From Novosphingobium arvoryzae (GTDB taxonomy: Bacteria; Pseudomonadota; Alphaproteobacteria; Sphingomonadales; Sphingomonadaceae), in assembly GCF_014652615.1 (NCBI RefSeq), contig NZ_BMZD01000003.1, positions 310,001-374,000 of the forward strand: a stretch of 64,000 bases of DNA, written 5' to 3'. Each line of letters starts with the position of its first letter. Position 1 is the first letter of the stretch. Shown here one piece after another: positions 8,067-17,606 of this stretch. The position numbers and the translations under genes are program-made. Below the pieces are notes generated by a model. The model was not told the DNA's origin. It did no database searches and was given only the letters and a program-made list of their open reading frames with translations.

Positions 8067-9332
8067 TCATTCCGGGCGCTGGCAAACGGCCCCGGAGGCC
8101 TCCAATGCGGCCAGTTCCGCCGCATCCAGCGCCAGCCAGTCACCCAGCACCACGCGGCTGTGCTCTCCCACGCGCGGCGGGATGTGGCGATAGTCTGCCG
8201 GAGTCGCGCCCAGCTTGCCGGGGAACGCCACGGTCGGCACCTCCACCCCGTCCTCGCGCACGAAGCGGTGGACCACTTGCCGCGCGGCAATGAACGGGTC
8301 GGCGAAGACCTGCGGCACGGTGTTGACCGGCCCGGCGGGCACATTGGCCCGCGCCAGCCGTTCCAGCAGATCGTCGCGGCGCAGCGGGCGCACCATGTCG
8401 CGGATGGCCTGTTCCAGCACCTCGCGGTTGCGCACGCGGTCGCGCGCCAGCACGAAGCGCGGATCATCGGCCAGGTCCTGCCGCCCCATCTCGAGGCAGA
8501 ACGCGCGGAACTGGCTGTCGTTGCCAATCGCGATCAGCGCCGTCCCGTCGGCGCAATCGAACGTGGTATAGGGGACCACGGTGGGGTGGCGGTTGCCCAT
8601 CCGGCGCGGCTCGCTGCCATCGACGAGGTGAGTCGAACCCTGGTTGGCCAGCATCGCGATCTGCGTGTCGAGCAGCGAGATGTCGATCTGCTGCCCCTCG
8701 CCCGTCCGCTCGGCATGGCGCAGCGCCATCAGGATCGAGATGGTGGCCATGTTCCCGGTCGAAAGGTCGGCCATCGCCACCCCGGCCTTCAGCGGCCCGC
8801 CGCCTTCCTCGCCGGTGATTGCCATGAACCCGCCCATGCCCTGCGCCAGCACGTCATAGCCGGGGCGGCTGGCATAGGGCCCGGTCTGGCCGAACCCGGT
8901 GATCGAGCAATAGACGAGGCGCGGGTTGATCGCGCGCAGCGTTTCGTAGTCCAGCCCGTACTTCTTCAGCCCGCCGACCTTGAAGTTCTCCACCACGATG
9001 TCCGCCTGTGCCGCCAGCCGCCGGATCAGCGCCGCCCCGTCCGGATTGGCCAGGTCGATCGCGACCGAACGCTTGTTGCGGTTGCAGCACAGGTAATAGG
9101 CGCTTTCCTGCGGATCGTCGGAGCCATCGGGCAGCTTCAGGAACGGCGGCCCCCAGCCGCGCGTATCGTCGCCCTTGCCCGGCAGTTCGACCTTGATGAC
9201 GTCCGCGCCGAAATCGGCCAGGATCTGCGTCGCCCACGGTCCGGCCAGCACGCGCGAGAGGTCCAGCACTTTCACCCCGTCCAGCGCCCGCCGGGGGCCG
9301 GCTGCGTGGTCCGATGCCGCATTGCCTGTCAC
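8067..9332 (-). CDS. CaiB/BaiF-type CoA-transferase (class III)
   Basis: The 421-residue length and the N-terminal segment GVKVLDLSRVLAGPWATQIL followed by ADFGADVIKVE mark a class III CoA-transferase. The family moves CoA between carboxylic acids through a mixed-anhydride enzyme intermediate on an Asp, probably the Asp of PGYDVLAQGMGG. The substrate cannot be read from sequence; formyl-, succinyl- and carnitine-type transferases share these motifs. A GTG start at 9332 is supported by AGGAGAG upstream. The gene diverges from the imuA operon and stands alone, so context does not reveal its pathway. Confidence 0.88.
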   Translation of the reverse strand: MTGNAASDHAAGPRRALDGVKVLDLSRVLAGPWATQILADFGADVIKVELPGKGDDTRGWGPPFLKLPDGSDDPQESAYYLCCNRNKRSVAIDLANPDGAALIRRLAAQADIVVENFKVGGLKKYGLDYETLRAINPRLVYCSITGFGQTGPYASRPGYDVLAQGMGGFMAITGEEGGGPLKAGVAMADLSTGNMATISILMALRHAERTGEGQQIDISLLDTQIAMLANQGSTHLVDGSEPRRMGNRHPTVVPYTTFDCADGTALIAIGNDSQFRAFCLEMGRQDLADDPRFVLARDRVRNREVLEQAIRDMVRPLRRDDLLERLARANVPAGPVNTVPQVFADPFIAARQVVHRFVREDGVEVPTVAFPGKLGATPADYRHIPPRVGEHSRVVLGDWLALDAAELAALEASGAVCQRPE

Positions 9333-9436
9333 GCCGTCACTCTCCTGCCGTGGTCATCCCGCGCCTGCCGATAGCCGCGCCGCGCGCGCGGGCAAAGGGA
9401 AACCCGACAGATGACGATTGCCTTGAAACGGATTTG

Positions 9437-9451
9437 GAACATATAGTGAAC
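9437..9451 (+). promoter_or_regulatory. LexA (SOS) operator of the imuA-imuB-dnaE2 operon
   Basis: The 15-bp sequence GAACATATAGTGAAC is the reverse complement of the alphaproteobacterial SOS box GTTC-N7-GTTC with exact half-sites and spacing. It lies 40 bp upstream of the imuA start, where LexA would block transcription. A further GTTC at 9455-9458 gives an extra GAAC-N3-GTTC arrangement. Mutasome operons of this type are LexA-controlled in Caulobacter and relatives. Confidence 0.85.
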
Positions 9452-9490
9452 ATTGTTCCCGTGATTCGAACCCAGCGTGATGCCAGCGTG

Positions 9491-10261
9491 ATGAATGTGC
9501 CCCGCCCCGAATTGTCCCTTTCCCTGCCAGACAAAGCCGCGCCGCTGCGCTGCCCGACCGGCGTCGCCTCGCTCGACGCGGCGCTGGGCGGCGGGCTGGC
9601 GGCGGGGCGGATCCATGAAATCCACGCCGCCGAACCGGACGACGGGGCCAGCGCCGCCGGCTTTGCCGCGCTGCTTGCCGCCGGGGTGCTGGGGCGCGGC
9701 AAGCCGCTGGTCTGGCTGCGCGAACGCGGCGCGGTGCGCTCCAGCGGGATCGTCCAGGCCGAAGGCTTGCTGGAACTGTGCGGCACCTTGCCGCGCGATT
9801 GCCTGTTCGTTCTGGCCGACGATGCGCCCGCGCTGCTGCGGGCCGGGCACGACGCGCTGCGCTGCGCCGATCTGGGCGCGGTCCTGCTGGAGGCGCGCGG
9901 GCCGATGCCCCGGCTCGACCTGACCGCCAGCCGCCGCCTGCTGCTGGCGGCAGAGCGCACCGGGGTGACGCTGCTGCTGCTGCGGATCGGCGCGCAGCCA
10001 GCCCCCAGCGCGGCGGACACCCGCTGGGCGATCAGCGCCGCCCCATCGCGCGCGCTGCCCGCCAATGCCCCCGGCGCGCCGACTTTCGACCTTGCCCTGC
10101 TGCGCCAGCGCGCAGGCCCGTCTGGCCTCAGCTGGCGGCTGGAGTGGAACCGTGACCAACGCATTTTCCAGGACGCGGCGCTATTTGAGCCTGTGGTTTC
10201 CGTTCCTGCCGACCGACCGGCTGCGGGCGGAGCCGTCGTCTCCTTCCCAAACGCCGCCTGA
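9491..10261 (+). CDS. imuA: ImuA, RecA-like accessory protein of the translesion mutasome
   Basis: The 256-residue protein contains a RecA-like fold start, TGVASLDAALGGGLAAGRIHE, typical of ImuA/SulA-like SOS proteins, and a C-terminal region ending in WRLEWNRD. ImuA works with ImuB and DnaE2 in error-prone bypass of DNA lesions. The ATG at 9491 was chosen because it sits just after the SOS operator; in-frame GTG codons at 9461 and 9488 are alternatives. The C-terminal 36 codons overlap imuB in another frame. Confidence 0.85.
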   Translation: MNVPRPELSLSLPDKAAPLRCPTGVASLDAALGGGLAAGRIHEIHAAEPDDGASAAGFAALLAAGVLGRGKPLVWLRERGAVRSSGIVQAEGLLELCGTLPRDCLFVLADDAPALLRAGHDALRCADLGAVLLEARGPMPRLDLTASRRLLLAAERTGVTLLLLRIGAQPAPSAADTRWAISAAPSRALPANAPGAPTFDLALLRQRAGPSGLSWRLEWNRDQRIFQDAALFEPVVSVPADRPAAGGAVVSFPNAA

Positions 10262-11726
10262 CGCGCCGCTGGTGCTGCACGCGCGGCAGGGCAATGCGCT
10301 GCGGCTGGTCGCACTCGATGCAGCAGCGGCGCGGCTGGGGCTGGCGCGCGGCATGACGCTGGCCGATGCCCGCGCGCGCCACCCCGATCTGGCCGCGCAG
10401 GAGCATGACCCCGCCGCCGATGCCCTCTGGCTGGAACAGCTGGGGCAGGACTGCATCCGCTTTACCCCGCACGTCACGCTGTTGCCGCCCGACGGGATCG
10501 GCCTCGACATCACCGGCACCGCGCACTTGTTCGGGGATGAGGCCGCGCTGGCCGAGCGGGTGGAGGACCACTGCGCCGCGCTGGGCCTGACCGTGCGCAG
10601 CGCCTGCGCCGGAACGCTGGCGGCGGCGCGCGCGCTCGCCCGCCATGCCCCCCTGCCCGTCACGGACGAAGCCGCCGCGATCCGCGCGCTGCCGGTCGGC
10701 GCGCTGGGGCTGGACGCAGAGGCGACCCGCGCCTGCCTGCGCGCCGGACTGAAGAGCGTGGGCGATCTCGCCGCCCGCCCCGCCGCGACTATCGCCGCGC
10801 GCTTTGGCATGGGCGCCGTCACCGGACTGCACCGGTTGAGCGGGGACGAGCAGGCCCCCAGCACGCCTTTGCAAGTCGAAACGCCGCTGCACTTCACCCG
10901 CCGCTTTGCCGAACCCGTCGCCCATCAGGACAGCATCGCCGCCGCGCTGGCCGAGTTGCTGGACCGGGCCGTCGCGGCATTGCGAGAGCGCGGGCACGGC
11001 GGGCGTGCATTCCGGCTGGAACTGCACCGCAGCGACGGCGCGGTTCACGCGCTGGAAGTCGCCGCCGCCGCGCCGACCCGCGATCCCGCCCGCATCCAGC
11101 GACTGTTCGCGGAACGGATCGGCGCGCTGGCCGACCCACTCGACCCCGGCTTCGGCTATGACAGCATCACGCTGGCAATCCCGGCGGTGCAGCGACTGGA
11201 CGCAGCGCAAGCCGCCTTTGCCGATGCGGGCGAAGGCGATCCCGCATCGGCACTGGCCGAACTGGTGGAGCAGCTCAGCACCCGGCTTGGCCCCGGCCGC
11301 ATCCGGCGACTGGTGGCGCAGGACAGCCACATTCCCGAACAGGCGCAAGCGGCCCTGCCCGCGCTCACCCACCCCGCCGCGCCGCTGCGCCTGCCCGCGC
11401 CCGCACCGGGCGAGCCGCCGCTGCGCCCGCTGCTGCTGTTCGATCCGCCGCAGCCGGTGGAAGTCATCGCCGAAGTGCCCGACGGCCCGCCGCTGCGGTT
11501 TCGCTGGCAGCGCAAACTGCTGGAGGTGCGGCGCTATGAAGGGCCGGAGCGGATCGCGGCGGAATGGTGGCGGCGGCGCGGCGGCGAGGCACCGGGCGGC
11601 GGCGGGCTGACCCGCGATTACTACCGCGTGGAGGACCAGCGCGGGCGGCGGTTCTGGATCTTCCGCCACGGGCTCTACACCGAACGCGCCGATCCGCGCT
11701 GGTTCCTGCACGGGCTGTTCGCCTGA
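10152..11726 (+). CDS. imuB: ImuB, inactive Y-family polymerase-like subunit
   Basis: The 524-residue protein has the ImuB N-terminus TRRYLSLWFPFLPTDRL at about residues 8-24 and an HhH/little-finger region later. Active Y-family polymerases have acidic residues in their first strand and a later SIDE-type motif; here the first strand has WFPF with no Asp and the second reads GLDITG, so catalytic residues seem to be missing, as known for ImuB. The protein is thought to bridge DnaE2 to the beta clamp. A GTG start at 10152 is supported by GGAG 7 bp upstream and gives a 110-bp overlap with imuA. Confidence 0.88.
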   Translation: MTNAFSRTRRYLSLWFPFLPTDRLRAEPSSPSQTPPDAPLVLHARQGNALRLVALDAAAARLGLARGMTLADARARHPDLAAQEHDPAADALWLEQLGQDCIRFTPHVTLLPPDGIGLDITGTAHLFGDEAALAERVEDHCAALGLTVRSACAGTLAAARALARHAPLPVTDEAAAIRALPVGALGLDAEATRACLRAGLKSVGDLAARPAATIAARFGMGAVTGLHRLSGDEQAPSTPLQVETPLHFTRRFAEPVAHQDSIAAALAELLDRAVAALRERGHGGRAFRLELHRSDGAVHALEVAAAAPTRDPARIQRLFAERIGALADPLDPGFGYDSITLAIPAVQRLDAAQAAFADAGEGDPASALAELVEQLSTRLGPGRIRRLVAQDSHIPEQAQAALPALTHPAAPLRLPAPAPGEPPLRPLLLFDPPQPVEVIAEVPDGPPLRFRWQRKLLEVRRYEGPERIAAEWWRRRGGEAPGGGGLTRDYYRVEDQRGRRFWIFRHGLYTERADPRWFLHGLFA

Positions 11727-14700
11727 TGGCCGCTCCTTTTGCCGAGCTGATCGCAGCCACCAACTACAGCTTCCTGCGCGGGGCTTCACACCCGGCGGAG
11801 ATGGTCGCGCGGGCGCATTACCTGGGGCTGGCGGGGATCGGGATCGCGGATCGCAACACGGTGGCAGGCGTAGTGCGCGCCCACACCGCCTGGCGTGAAC
11901 TGGGCGGGGCGCAGAGTGGCCTCAGGCTGGCGGTCGGCGCGCGGCTGGTGTTTGCCGATGGCACGCCCGATGTGGTCGCCTATCCCGCGACCCGCACCGG
12001 CTGGGGGCGGCTGACCCGGCTGCTGACCCGGGGCAACCGCCGCGCCGACAAGGGCGACTGCATCCTGCATCTGGACGACTTGTGCGACTATGCGCAGGAC
12101 CTGCTGCTGATCGCCACCGGCGGCGACACGGCACTGCTGGGCCGCTTGCAGGAAGTATGCCCCGATGCCGTCTGGCTGGCCGCGACGATGCCGCGCCGGG
12201 GCCGCGACGCGCGCCTGCTGGCCGCGCGGCAGGCGCTGGCGGAGGCGGCGGGCGTGCCCCTGCTCGCCACCACCGACGCGCTCTATGCCAGTGCGGACGC
12301 GCGCCAGCTCCACGATATCCTGACCTGCATTCGCGAAGGCACGGCGATCCACACCGCCGGAAAGCGGCTGGAGGCGAACGCCGAGCGCCACCTCAAGTCC
12401 CCCGCCGAACTCGCCCGCCTGTTCCGCCCCTGCCCCGCCGCGCTTTCCGCCAGCACCGACCTTCTGGGGCGGATCGACTTCACGCTCGATCAGCTGCGCT
12501 ATGAATACCCGCACGAACCGGTGCCGGATGGCCGCGATCCGCATGACTGGCTGGAACAGCTGGCGCAGGAAGCCGCCGCGCGCCGCTTTCCCGATGGCAT
12601 CCCCCCCGCCTACCGCGCGACGCTGGACGAGGAATTCCGCCTGATCCGCTCACGCAGCTATGCCAGCTATTTCCTGACCGTCCATGACCTCGTCCGCTAT
12701 GCCCGCAGCCTCGATCCGCCGATCCTGTGTCAGGGCCGGGGCAGCGCGGCCAATTCGCTGGTCTGCTATCTGCTGGGGATCACCTCGGTAGATCCGGTCC
12801 GCGAAAAGCTGCTGTTCTCGCGCTTCCTGTCCGAAGAACGCGACGAGCCGCCCGACATCGACGTCGATTTCGAGCATGAGCGGCGCGAGGAAGTGATCCA
12901 GTACATCTATCGCCGCTATGGCCGCGAGCGCGCCGGGATTGCCGCGACGGTGATCCATTACCGCCCGCGCAGCACCGTGCGCGAAGTGGGCAAGGCGCTG
13001 GGCCTGACCGAGGACGTCACCGCCCGCCTGACTTCCACCGTCTGGGGTCAGTACGACCGCACCGTGCGCGCGGAGCGCATGGCCGAGGCCGGGTTCGATC
13101 CCGCCAACCCGGAAATCGCCCGCCTCTCCGCACTGGTCGAGCGGCTGTTGTGTTTCCCGCGCCACCTGTCGCAGCACGTTGGCGGGTTCGTGCTGACCGA
13201 GGGACGGCTGGACGAACTGGTGCCGATCCACAACGCCGCGATGCCGGAGCGCACGTTCATCGAATGGGACAAGGACGATATCGACGCGCTGGGGCTGATG
13301 AAGGTCGATGTGCTCGCGCTGGGGATGCTGACCTGCATCCGCAAGAGCTTCGACTTGCTGCGCGCGCAAGGGCTGGGCGACCACGACCTGCAGAACGTGC
13401 CGCTGGAAGACCCGGAGACCTACGCCATGCTGCGCCGGGCGGACAGCATCGGCACCTTTCAGGTCGAAAGCCGCGCGCAGATCAACATGCTGCCCCGGAT
13501 GCGCCCGCGCCGGTTCTATGACCTGGTGATCCAGGTCGCCATCGTCCGCCCCGGCCCGATCCAGGGCGGCATGGTCCACCCCTATCTGCGCCGCCGCAAT
13601 GGCGAGGAAGTGCCGGACTACCCCTCGCCCGCCCCGCCGCACGATCCGCACGAGTTGCGCGATGTGCTGGAAAAGACGCTGGGCGTGCCGCTGTTTCAGG
13701 AACAGGCGATGAAGCTGGCGATCGTTGCCGCCGGCTTCACCCCCGCGCAGGCTGACGGGCTGCGCCGGGCGATGGCGACGTTCCGCAATGTGGGCACGAT
13801 GCACCGCTATCAGGAACAGCTGGTCGGCGGGATGACCGCGCGCGGTTACTCGGCCGACTTTGCCGAGCGCTGCTTTGAACAGATCAAGGGCTTCGGCGAA
13901 TACGGCTTTCCCGAAAGCCACGCGCAGGCGTTTGCCTGGCTGACTTATGTCTCGTCCTGGCTGAAGTGCCACCACCCGGCGGTGTTCACGTGCGCGCTGC
14001 TCAATTCGCAGCCGATGGGGTTCTATGCCCCGGCGCAGCTGGTCCGCGACCTGAGCGAACACGGGGTGGAAGTGCGCGCCGCCGATGTCTGTGCCAGCGC
14101 GTGGGACTGTACGGTGGAGCGGCGCGGCAACGCGCTCGCGCTGCGGCTGGGGCTGCGCCAGATCGGCGGATTCCGGGAAAGCTGGGCGGCGGCGATCGTG
14201 GAGGCCCGCGCCGCCGCGCCGTTCGCCGGAATCGAGGACCTCGCCCGCCGCGCCGCCCTGCCCCCGCCCGCGCTGCGCAAGCTGGCCGATGCCGACGCGC
14301 TGGGATCGCTGGGCAAATCGCGGCGCGAGGCGCTGTGGGACGTGCGCCGCACCCCGCCGGGGGAACTGCCGCTGTTCGCCTTCGCACAGGCCGCCGAACT
14401 GGGCGAGGAACACGCTGCGCCGCTCCCCGCGATGCCGCTGGCAGAGGAAGTCGTGGCCGATTACCAGACCACCCGGCTGTCGCTGAAGGCCCACCCGATG
14501 CAGTTCCTGCGCGCGCGGCTGGCGGCGGACGGCGTGATCAGCTGCGCAGAGGCCAATTCCGCGCCGGATGGGCGCAAGGCCGTCGTCGCCGGGATTGTCC
14601 TGATCCGCCAGCGCCCCGGCAAGGGCAACGCGGTGTTCATCACGATCGAGGACGAGACCGGCGTGGTCAACGCCCTGCTCTGGACCCGCGAGCTGGAAAA

Positions 14701-14926
14701 CCAGCGCGCCGCCGTGATGGGCGCGCGGATGATGCGGATCGAGGGCGAAATCCAGCGCAGCAAGGAGGACGTCGTTCACCTGATGGCGCGGCGGATTACC
14801 GATGCTTCGGCGCTGCTCGACCAGCTGGCCGACCCGGACCGCGCCCCCGGCCGCGCCCCGCCGGTGCGGACGCGCGGCCATCCCCGCGCGGCGCGGATCC
14901 TGCCGCGCTCACGCGATTTTCATTAA
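11726..14926 (+). CDS. dnaE2: Error-prone DNA polymerase DnaE2
   Basis: The 1066-residue chain has an N-terminal PHP domain (from about residue 5, AATNYSFLRGASHPAEMV) and the C-family polymerase active site PDIDVDFE, with D377, D379 and D381. A helix-hairpin-helix region and an OB fold near residues 950-990 (KGNAVFITIEDETGVVNALL) follow. DnaE2 inserts nucleotides across damage as the catalytic member of the ImuA-ImuB-DnaE2 mutasome. The segment GELPLF near the C-terminal third could contact the beta clamp. The start overlaps the imuB stop (TGATG), so the three genes are one coupled operon. Confidence 0.95.
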   Translation: MAAPFAELIAATNYSFLRGASHPAEMVARAHYLGLAGIGIADRNTVAGVVRAHTAWRELGGAQSGLRLAVGARLVFADGTPDVVAYPATRTGWGRLTRLLTRGNRRADKGDCILHLDDLCDYAQDLLLIATGGDTALLGRLQEVCPDAVWLAATMPRRGRDARLLAARQALAEAAGVPLLATTDALYASADARQLHDILTCIREGTAIHTAGKRLEANAERHLKSPAELARLFRPCPAALSASTDLLGRIDFTLDQLRYEYPHEPVPDGRDPHDWLEQLAQEAAARRFPDGIPPAYRATLDEEFRLIRSRSYASYFLTVHDLVRYARSLDPPILCQGRGSAANSLVCYLLGITSVDPVREKLLFSRFLSEERDEPPDIDVDFEHERREEVIQYIYRRYGRERAGIAATVIHYRPRSTVREVGKALGLTEDVTARLTSTVWGQYDRTVRAERMAEAGFDPANPEIARLSALVERLLCFPRHLSQHVGGFVLTEGRLDELVPIHNAAMPERTFIEWDKDDIDALGLMKVDVLALGMLTCIRKSFDLLRAQGLGDHDLQNVPLEDPETYAMLRRADSIGTFQVESRAQINMLPRMRPRRFYDLVIQVAIVRPGPIQGGMVHPYLRRRNGEEVPDYPSPAPPHDPHELRDVLEKTLGVPLFQEQAMKLAIVAAGFTPAQADGLRRAMATFRNVGTMHRYQEQLVGGMTARGYSADFAERCFEQIKGFGEYGFPESHAQAFAWLTYVSSWLKCHHPAVFTCALLNSQPMGFYAPAQLVRDLSEHGVEVRAADVCASAWDCTVERRGNALALRLGLRQIGGFRESWAAAIVEARAAAPFAGIEDLARRAALPPPALRKLADADALGSLGKSRREALWDVRRTPPGELPLFAFAQAAELGEEHAAPLPAMPLAEEVVADYQTTRLSLKAHPMQFLRARLAADGVISCAEANSAPDGRKAVVAGIVLIRQRPGKGNAVFITIEDETGVVNALLWTRELENQRAAVMGARMMRIEGEIQRSKEDVVHLMARRITDASALLDQLADPDRAPGRAPPVRTRGHPRAARILPRSRDFH

Positions 14927-14954
14927 GCGCGATGCCCCTTGAAGGGACGCGCGC

Positions 14955-15932
14955 TCAGCTGCGTTCACGCGCCAGGCGCTCCTGGCGTTCGATCTCGGTT
15001 TCGGCCTGCACGAAGCTGTTGGACGTCACCTTCAGCCACATCAGGATCGGCGCGGCCATGTAGATCGAGCTGTAGGTGCCGACGAAAATACCCAGCGTGA
15101 TCGCGGCGGTGAAGCCGAAGATCACGTTCGGACCCAGCACCAGCAGCGCCACCAGCGTGATCAGCAGCGACAGCGTGGTCACGATCGTGCGGCTGAGCGT
15201 TTCGTTGACCGACAGGTCGAGCAGCTCGGCCATCGGCATCCGGCGATACTTCTTCAGGTTCTCGCGGATACGGTCATAGACCACGATGGTATCGTTCAGC
15301 GAATAGCCGATCAGCGTCAGGATCGCGGCGACGATGTTGAGGTCGAACTCCATCTGGGTCAGCGCGAACAGCCCCAGCGTCAGCGTCACGTCGTGCAGCA
15401 GGCTGAGCAGCGCGCCCACCCCGAACTGCCATTCGAACCGCACCCAGATATAGACCGAAATCGCCAGCATCGCCGCGAACAGCGCCTGCATCCCGGTCTT
15501 GAACAATTCGCCCGAAACCTTGCCGGACACCGAATCCACCCCGTCGATCCGGGCATCGGGATGCTCGGCCTTGATCGTGGCGGTGATCTTGCGGGCCATC
15601 GCATCGGCCAGGCTGGCATCGGCTTCCGACCCTTCGGGCAGCTTCATGCGCACCGAAATCTCGTTCGGCTTGCCGAATTGCTGGATGATCGGCTCACCAT
15701 AGCCAAGCTCACCCACTTGCGTGCGCAACTCGGCCACGGGGGCCTCGGCGCTCTGGGTAAAGGTCACGCGGATCATCTGGCCGCCGACGAAATCGACCCC
15801 CAGGTTCAGGCCCTTGGTGAACACCAGGAAGATCGAAGCCGCCATCAGCAGCGCGCTCATCGCGTAGAACGCGTTGCTGAGCCGCAGGAACTTGATGTTG
15901 GTGTTGTCCGGGACAAGCTTGAGCAGTTTCAT
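14955..15932 (-). CDS. secF: Protein translocase subunit SecF
   Basis: The 325-residue membrane protein has an N-terminal helix (about residues 27-45), the periplasmic domain opening with GLNLGVDFVGGQMI, and a C-terminal five-helix RND-type block including SLNDTIVVYDRIRENL. SecF pairs with SecD to pull preproteins across the inner membrane using proton motive force. It follows secD by 12 bp in the order yajC-secD-secF. The dnaE2 gene ends convergently 28 bp away. Confidence 0.96.
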   Translation of the reverse strand: MKLLKLVPDNTNIKFLRLSNAFYAMSALLMAASIFLVFTKGLNLGVDFVGGQMIRVTFTQSAEAPVAELRTQVGELGYGEPIIQQFGKPNEISVRMKLPEGSEADASLADAMARKITATIKAEHPDARIDGVDSVSGKVSGELFKTGMQALFAAMLAISVYIWVRFEWQFGVGALLSLLHDVTLTLGLFALTQMEFDLNIVAAILTLIGYSLNDTIVVYDRIRENLKKYRRMPMAELLDLSVNETLSRTIVTTLSLLITLVALLVLGPNVIFGFTAAITLGIFVGTYSSIYMAAPILMWLKVTSNSFVQAETEIERQERLARERS

Positions 15933-15944
15933 GGGCCGGTTCCC

Positions 15945-17552
15945 TTACAGCACGATATCGTTGGGACGGGTGCGGCGCAGCCAGCCCGACACCCACAGGC
16001 GGGTCATGGTCACGGCGGTGAACACCGAGGTCACGATCCCGATCATCAGCACCACGGCAAAGCCGCGCACCGGGCCAGAGCCGAACAGGAACATCAGCAC
16101 CGCCGCGATGACGTTGGTGATGTTCGCGTCAAAGATCGCGCGGCTGGCTTCGGTATAACCCATCTCGACCGCCTGGATCACCCGGCGGCCGCGCGCGCGT
16201 TCCTCGCGGATGCGCTCGTTGATCAGCACGTTGGCGTCCACTGCCGCACCGATGGTCAGCACGAACCCGGCGATGCCCGGCAGGGTCAGCGTGGTGTTCA
16301 TGATCGCCATCACGCCCAGGATCATCAGCACGTTCAACACCAGCGCCGAATTGGCGTAGATGCCGAAGCGGCCATAAGTCGCCATCATGAACAGCACCAG
16401 CAGGCCGGTGCCGACGCCGAACGCGATCATGCCCTTTTCGATGGAGTCCGCGCCAAGGTCCGGTCCGACCGAACGTTCCTCGACCACCTTGAGGTCCACC
16501 GGCAGCGCGCCGGAGCGCAGCGAAATCGCCAGCTGGTTCGCGCTTTCCACCGTGAAGCTGCCGGAAATGCGGGCCGTGCCGCCCAGGATCGGTTCCTCGA
16601 TCACCGGCGCAGACAGCACCTTGCCATCCAGGATGATGGCGAACGGCTTGCGCACGTTCTCGGTCGTCAGCTTGGCGAACTTGGCGCCGCCCTGCTGGTC
16701 GAACGTGATGTTCACGACCGCCGCATTGGTCTGGCTGTCAGTGCTCTGCTGCGCGTTGGCAAGCTGATCGCCCTTGATCCCGCCCAGCCGCTTCACCGCC
16801 AGCGCGGGCACGCCGCCGCAGGCCCCGGCATCGAGACACGGCACGATTTCGCTGCCCGGAGGGGCGATGCCCTGCGCCACGTCGGCCGGAATGGCCGAGC
16901 CATCGACCAGCTTGAACTCCAGCTTGGCGGTCTGGCCCAGCAGGTTCTTCAGCGCGGCGGGATCCTTCAGGCCCGGCACCTGCACCACGATGCGGTCCGC
17001 GCCCTGGCGGATGATCGTCGGCTCGCGCGTGCCGAGCGCGTCGATGCGCTTGCGCACCACTTCGGTCGCGGTGTCCATCGCCTGGCTGATCGCCAGGTCG
17101 ATCCCGGCCTTGGTCGGGGTCAGGACGATGCGGTTGCCATCCAGCACCGCCAGGTCCCAGTCGCGCTGCCCGGTCAGCTGCGCGCCGCTGGTCAGCGTCT
17201 GGAGCTGTTCGCGCGCGGCATCGACCTGGGCCGGATCGGCGACCATGAACGACACCCGGCCATCCTTGGACGAAATATCGCCGATGCGGATCTGCGGATC
17301 GGCCTGGCGCAGCCGGGCACGGACGTCTTCCTCCATGCTTTCCAGGCGCTGGCGGCGGACCTGTTCGGGGTTCGCTTCCAGCAGGATGTGACTACCCCCG
17401 GCAAGGTCCAGCCCCAGGTTGATCCGGGGCGCGGGCAAGGCTGCCGGCCAGGACAGCCCGGCCACCGCAAAGATCGACGGCAGCGCGGCCAGCGACAGCA
17501 CCAGTGCCAGCGACCAGAGCCAGAGCTGTTTCCAGCGGGGAAAATCAAGCAT
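15945..17552 (-). CDS. secD: Protein translocase subunit SecD
   Basis: The 535-residue SecD has a first helix near residues 10-28, the motif LGLDLAGGSHILLE, a large periplasmic P1 region and a C-terminal block of membrane helices with AAVDANVLINERIREE. It forms the SecDF complex that assists Sec-dependent secretion. The length is slightly shorter than the E. coli protein, which is normal in this class. yajC lies just upstream. Confidence 0.96.
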   Translation of the reverse strand: MLDFPRWKQLWLWSLALVLSLAALPSIFAVAGLSWPAALPAPRINLGLDLAGGSHILLEANPEQVRRQRLESMEEDVRARLRQADPQIRIGDISSKDGRVSFMVADPAQVDAAREQLQTLTSGAQLTGQRDWDLAVLDGNRIVLTPTKAGIDLAISQAMDTATEVVRKRIDALGTREPTIIRQGADRIVVQVPGLKDPAALKNLLGQTAKLEFKLVDGSAIPADVAQGIAPPGSEIVPCLDAGACGGVPALAVKRLGGIKGDQLANAQQSTDSQTNAAVVNITFDQQGGAKFAKLTTENVRKPFAIILDGKVLSAPVIEEPILGGTARISGSFTVESANQLAISLRSGALPVDLKVVEERSVGPDLGADSIEKGMIAFGVGTGLLVLFMMATYGRFGIYANSALVLNVLMILGVMAIMNTTLTLPGIAGFVLTIGAAVDANVLINERIREERARGRRVIQAVEMGYTEASRAIFDANITNVIAAVLMFLFGSGPVRGFAVVLMIGIVTSVFTAVTMTRLWVSGWLRRTRPNDIVL

Positions 17553-17606
17553 CGACAGTGCCTTGCTTCATCAGGAGTAGGAGGGACGAACCAGCCGCGC
17601 GGCGGT

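Noticed and set aside
12650..14881. Very long open frame antisense to dnaE2, with similar ones opposite secD, pccA, scpA and topA
   Set aside because: High GC leaves antisense frames open. Their translations are Arg/His/Gln/Ala rich with no domain pattern, while the opposite strand encodes clear conserved proteins.
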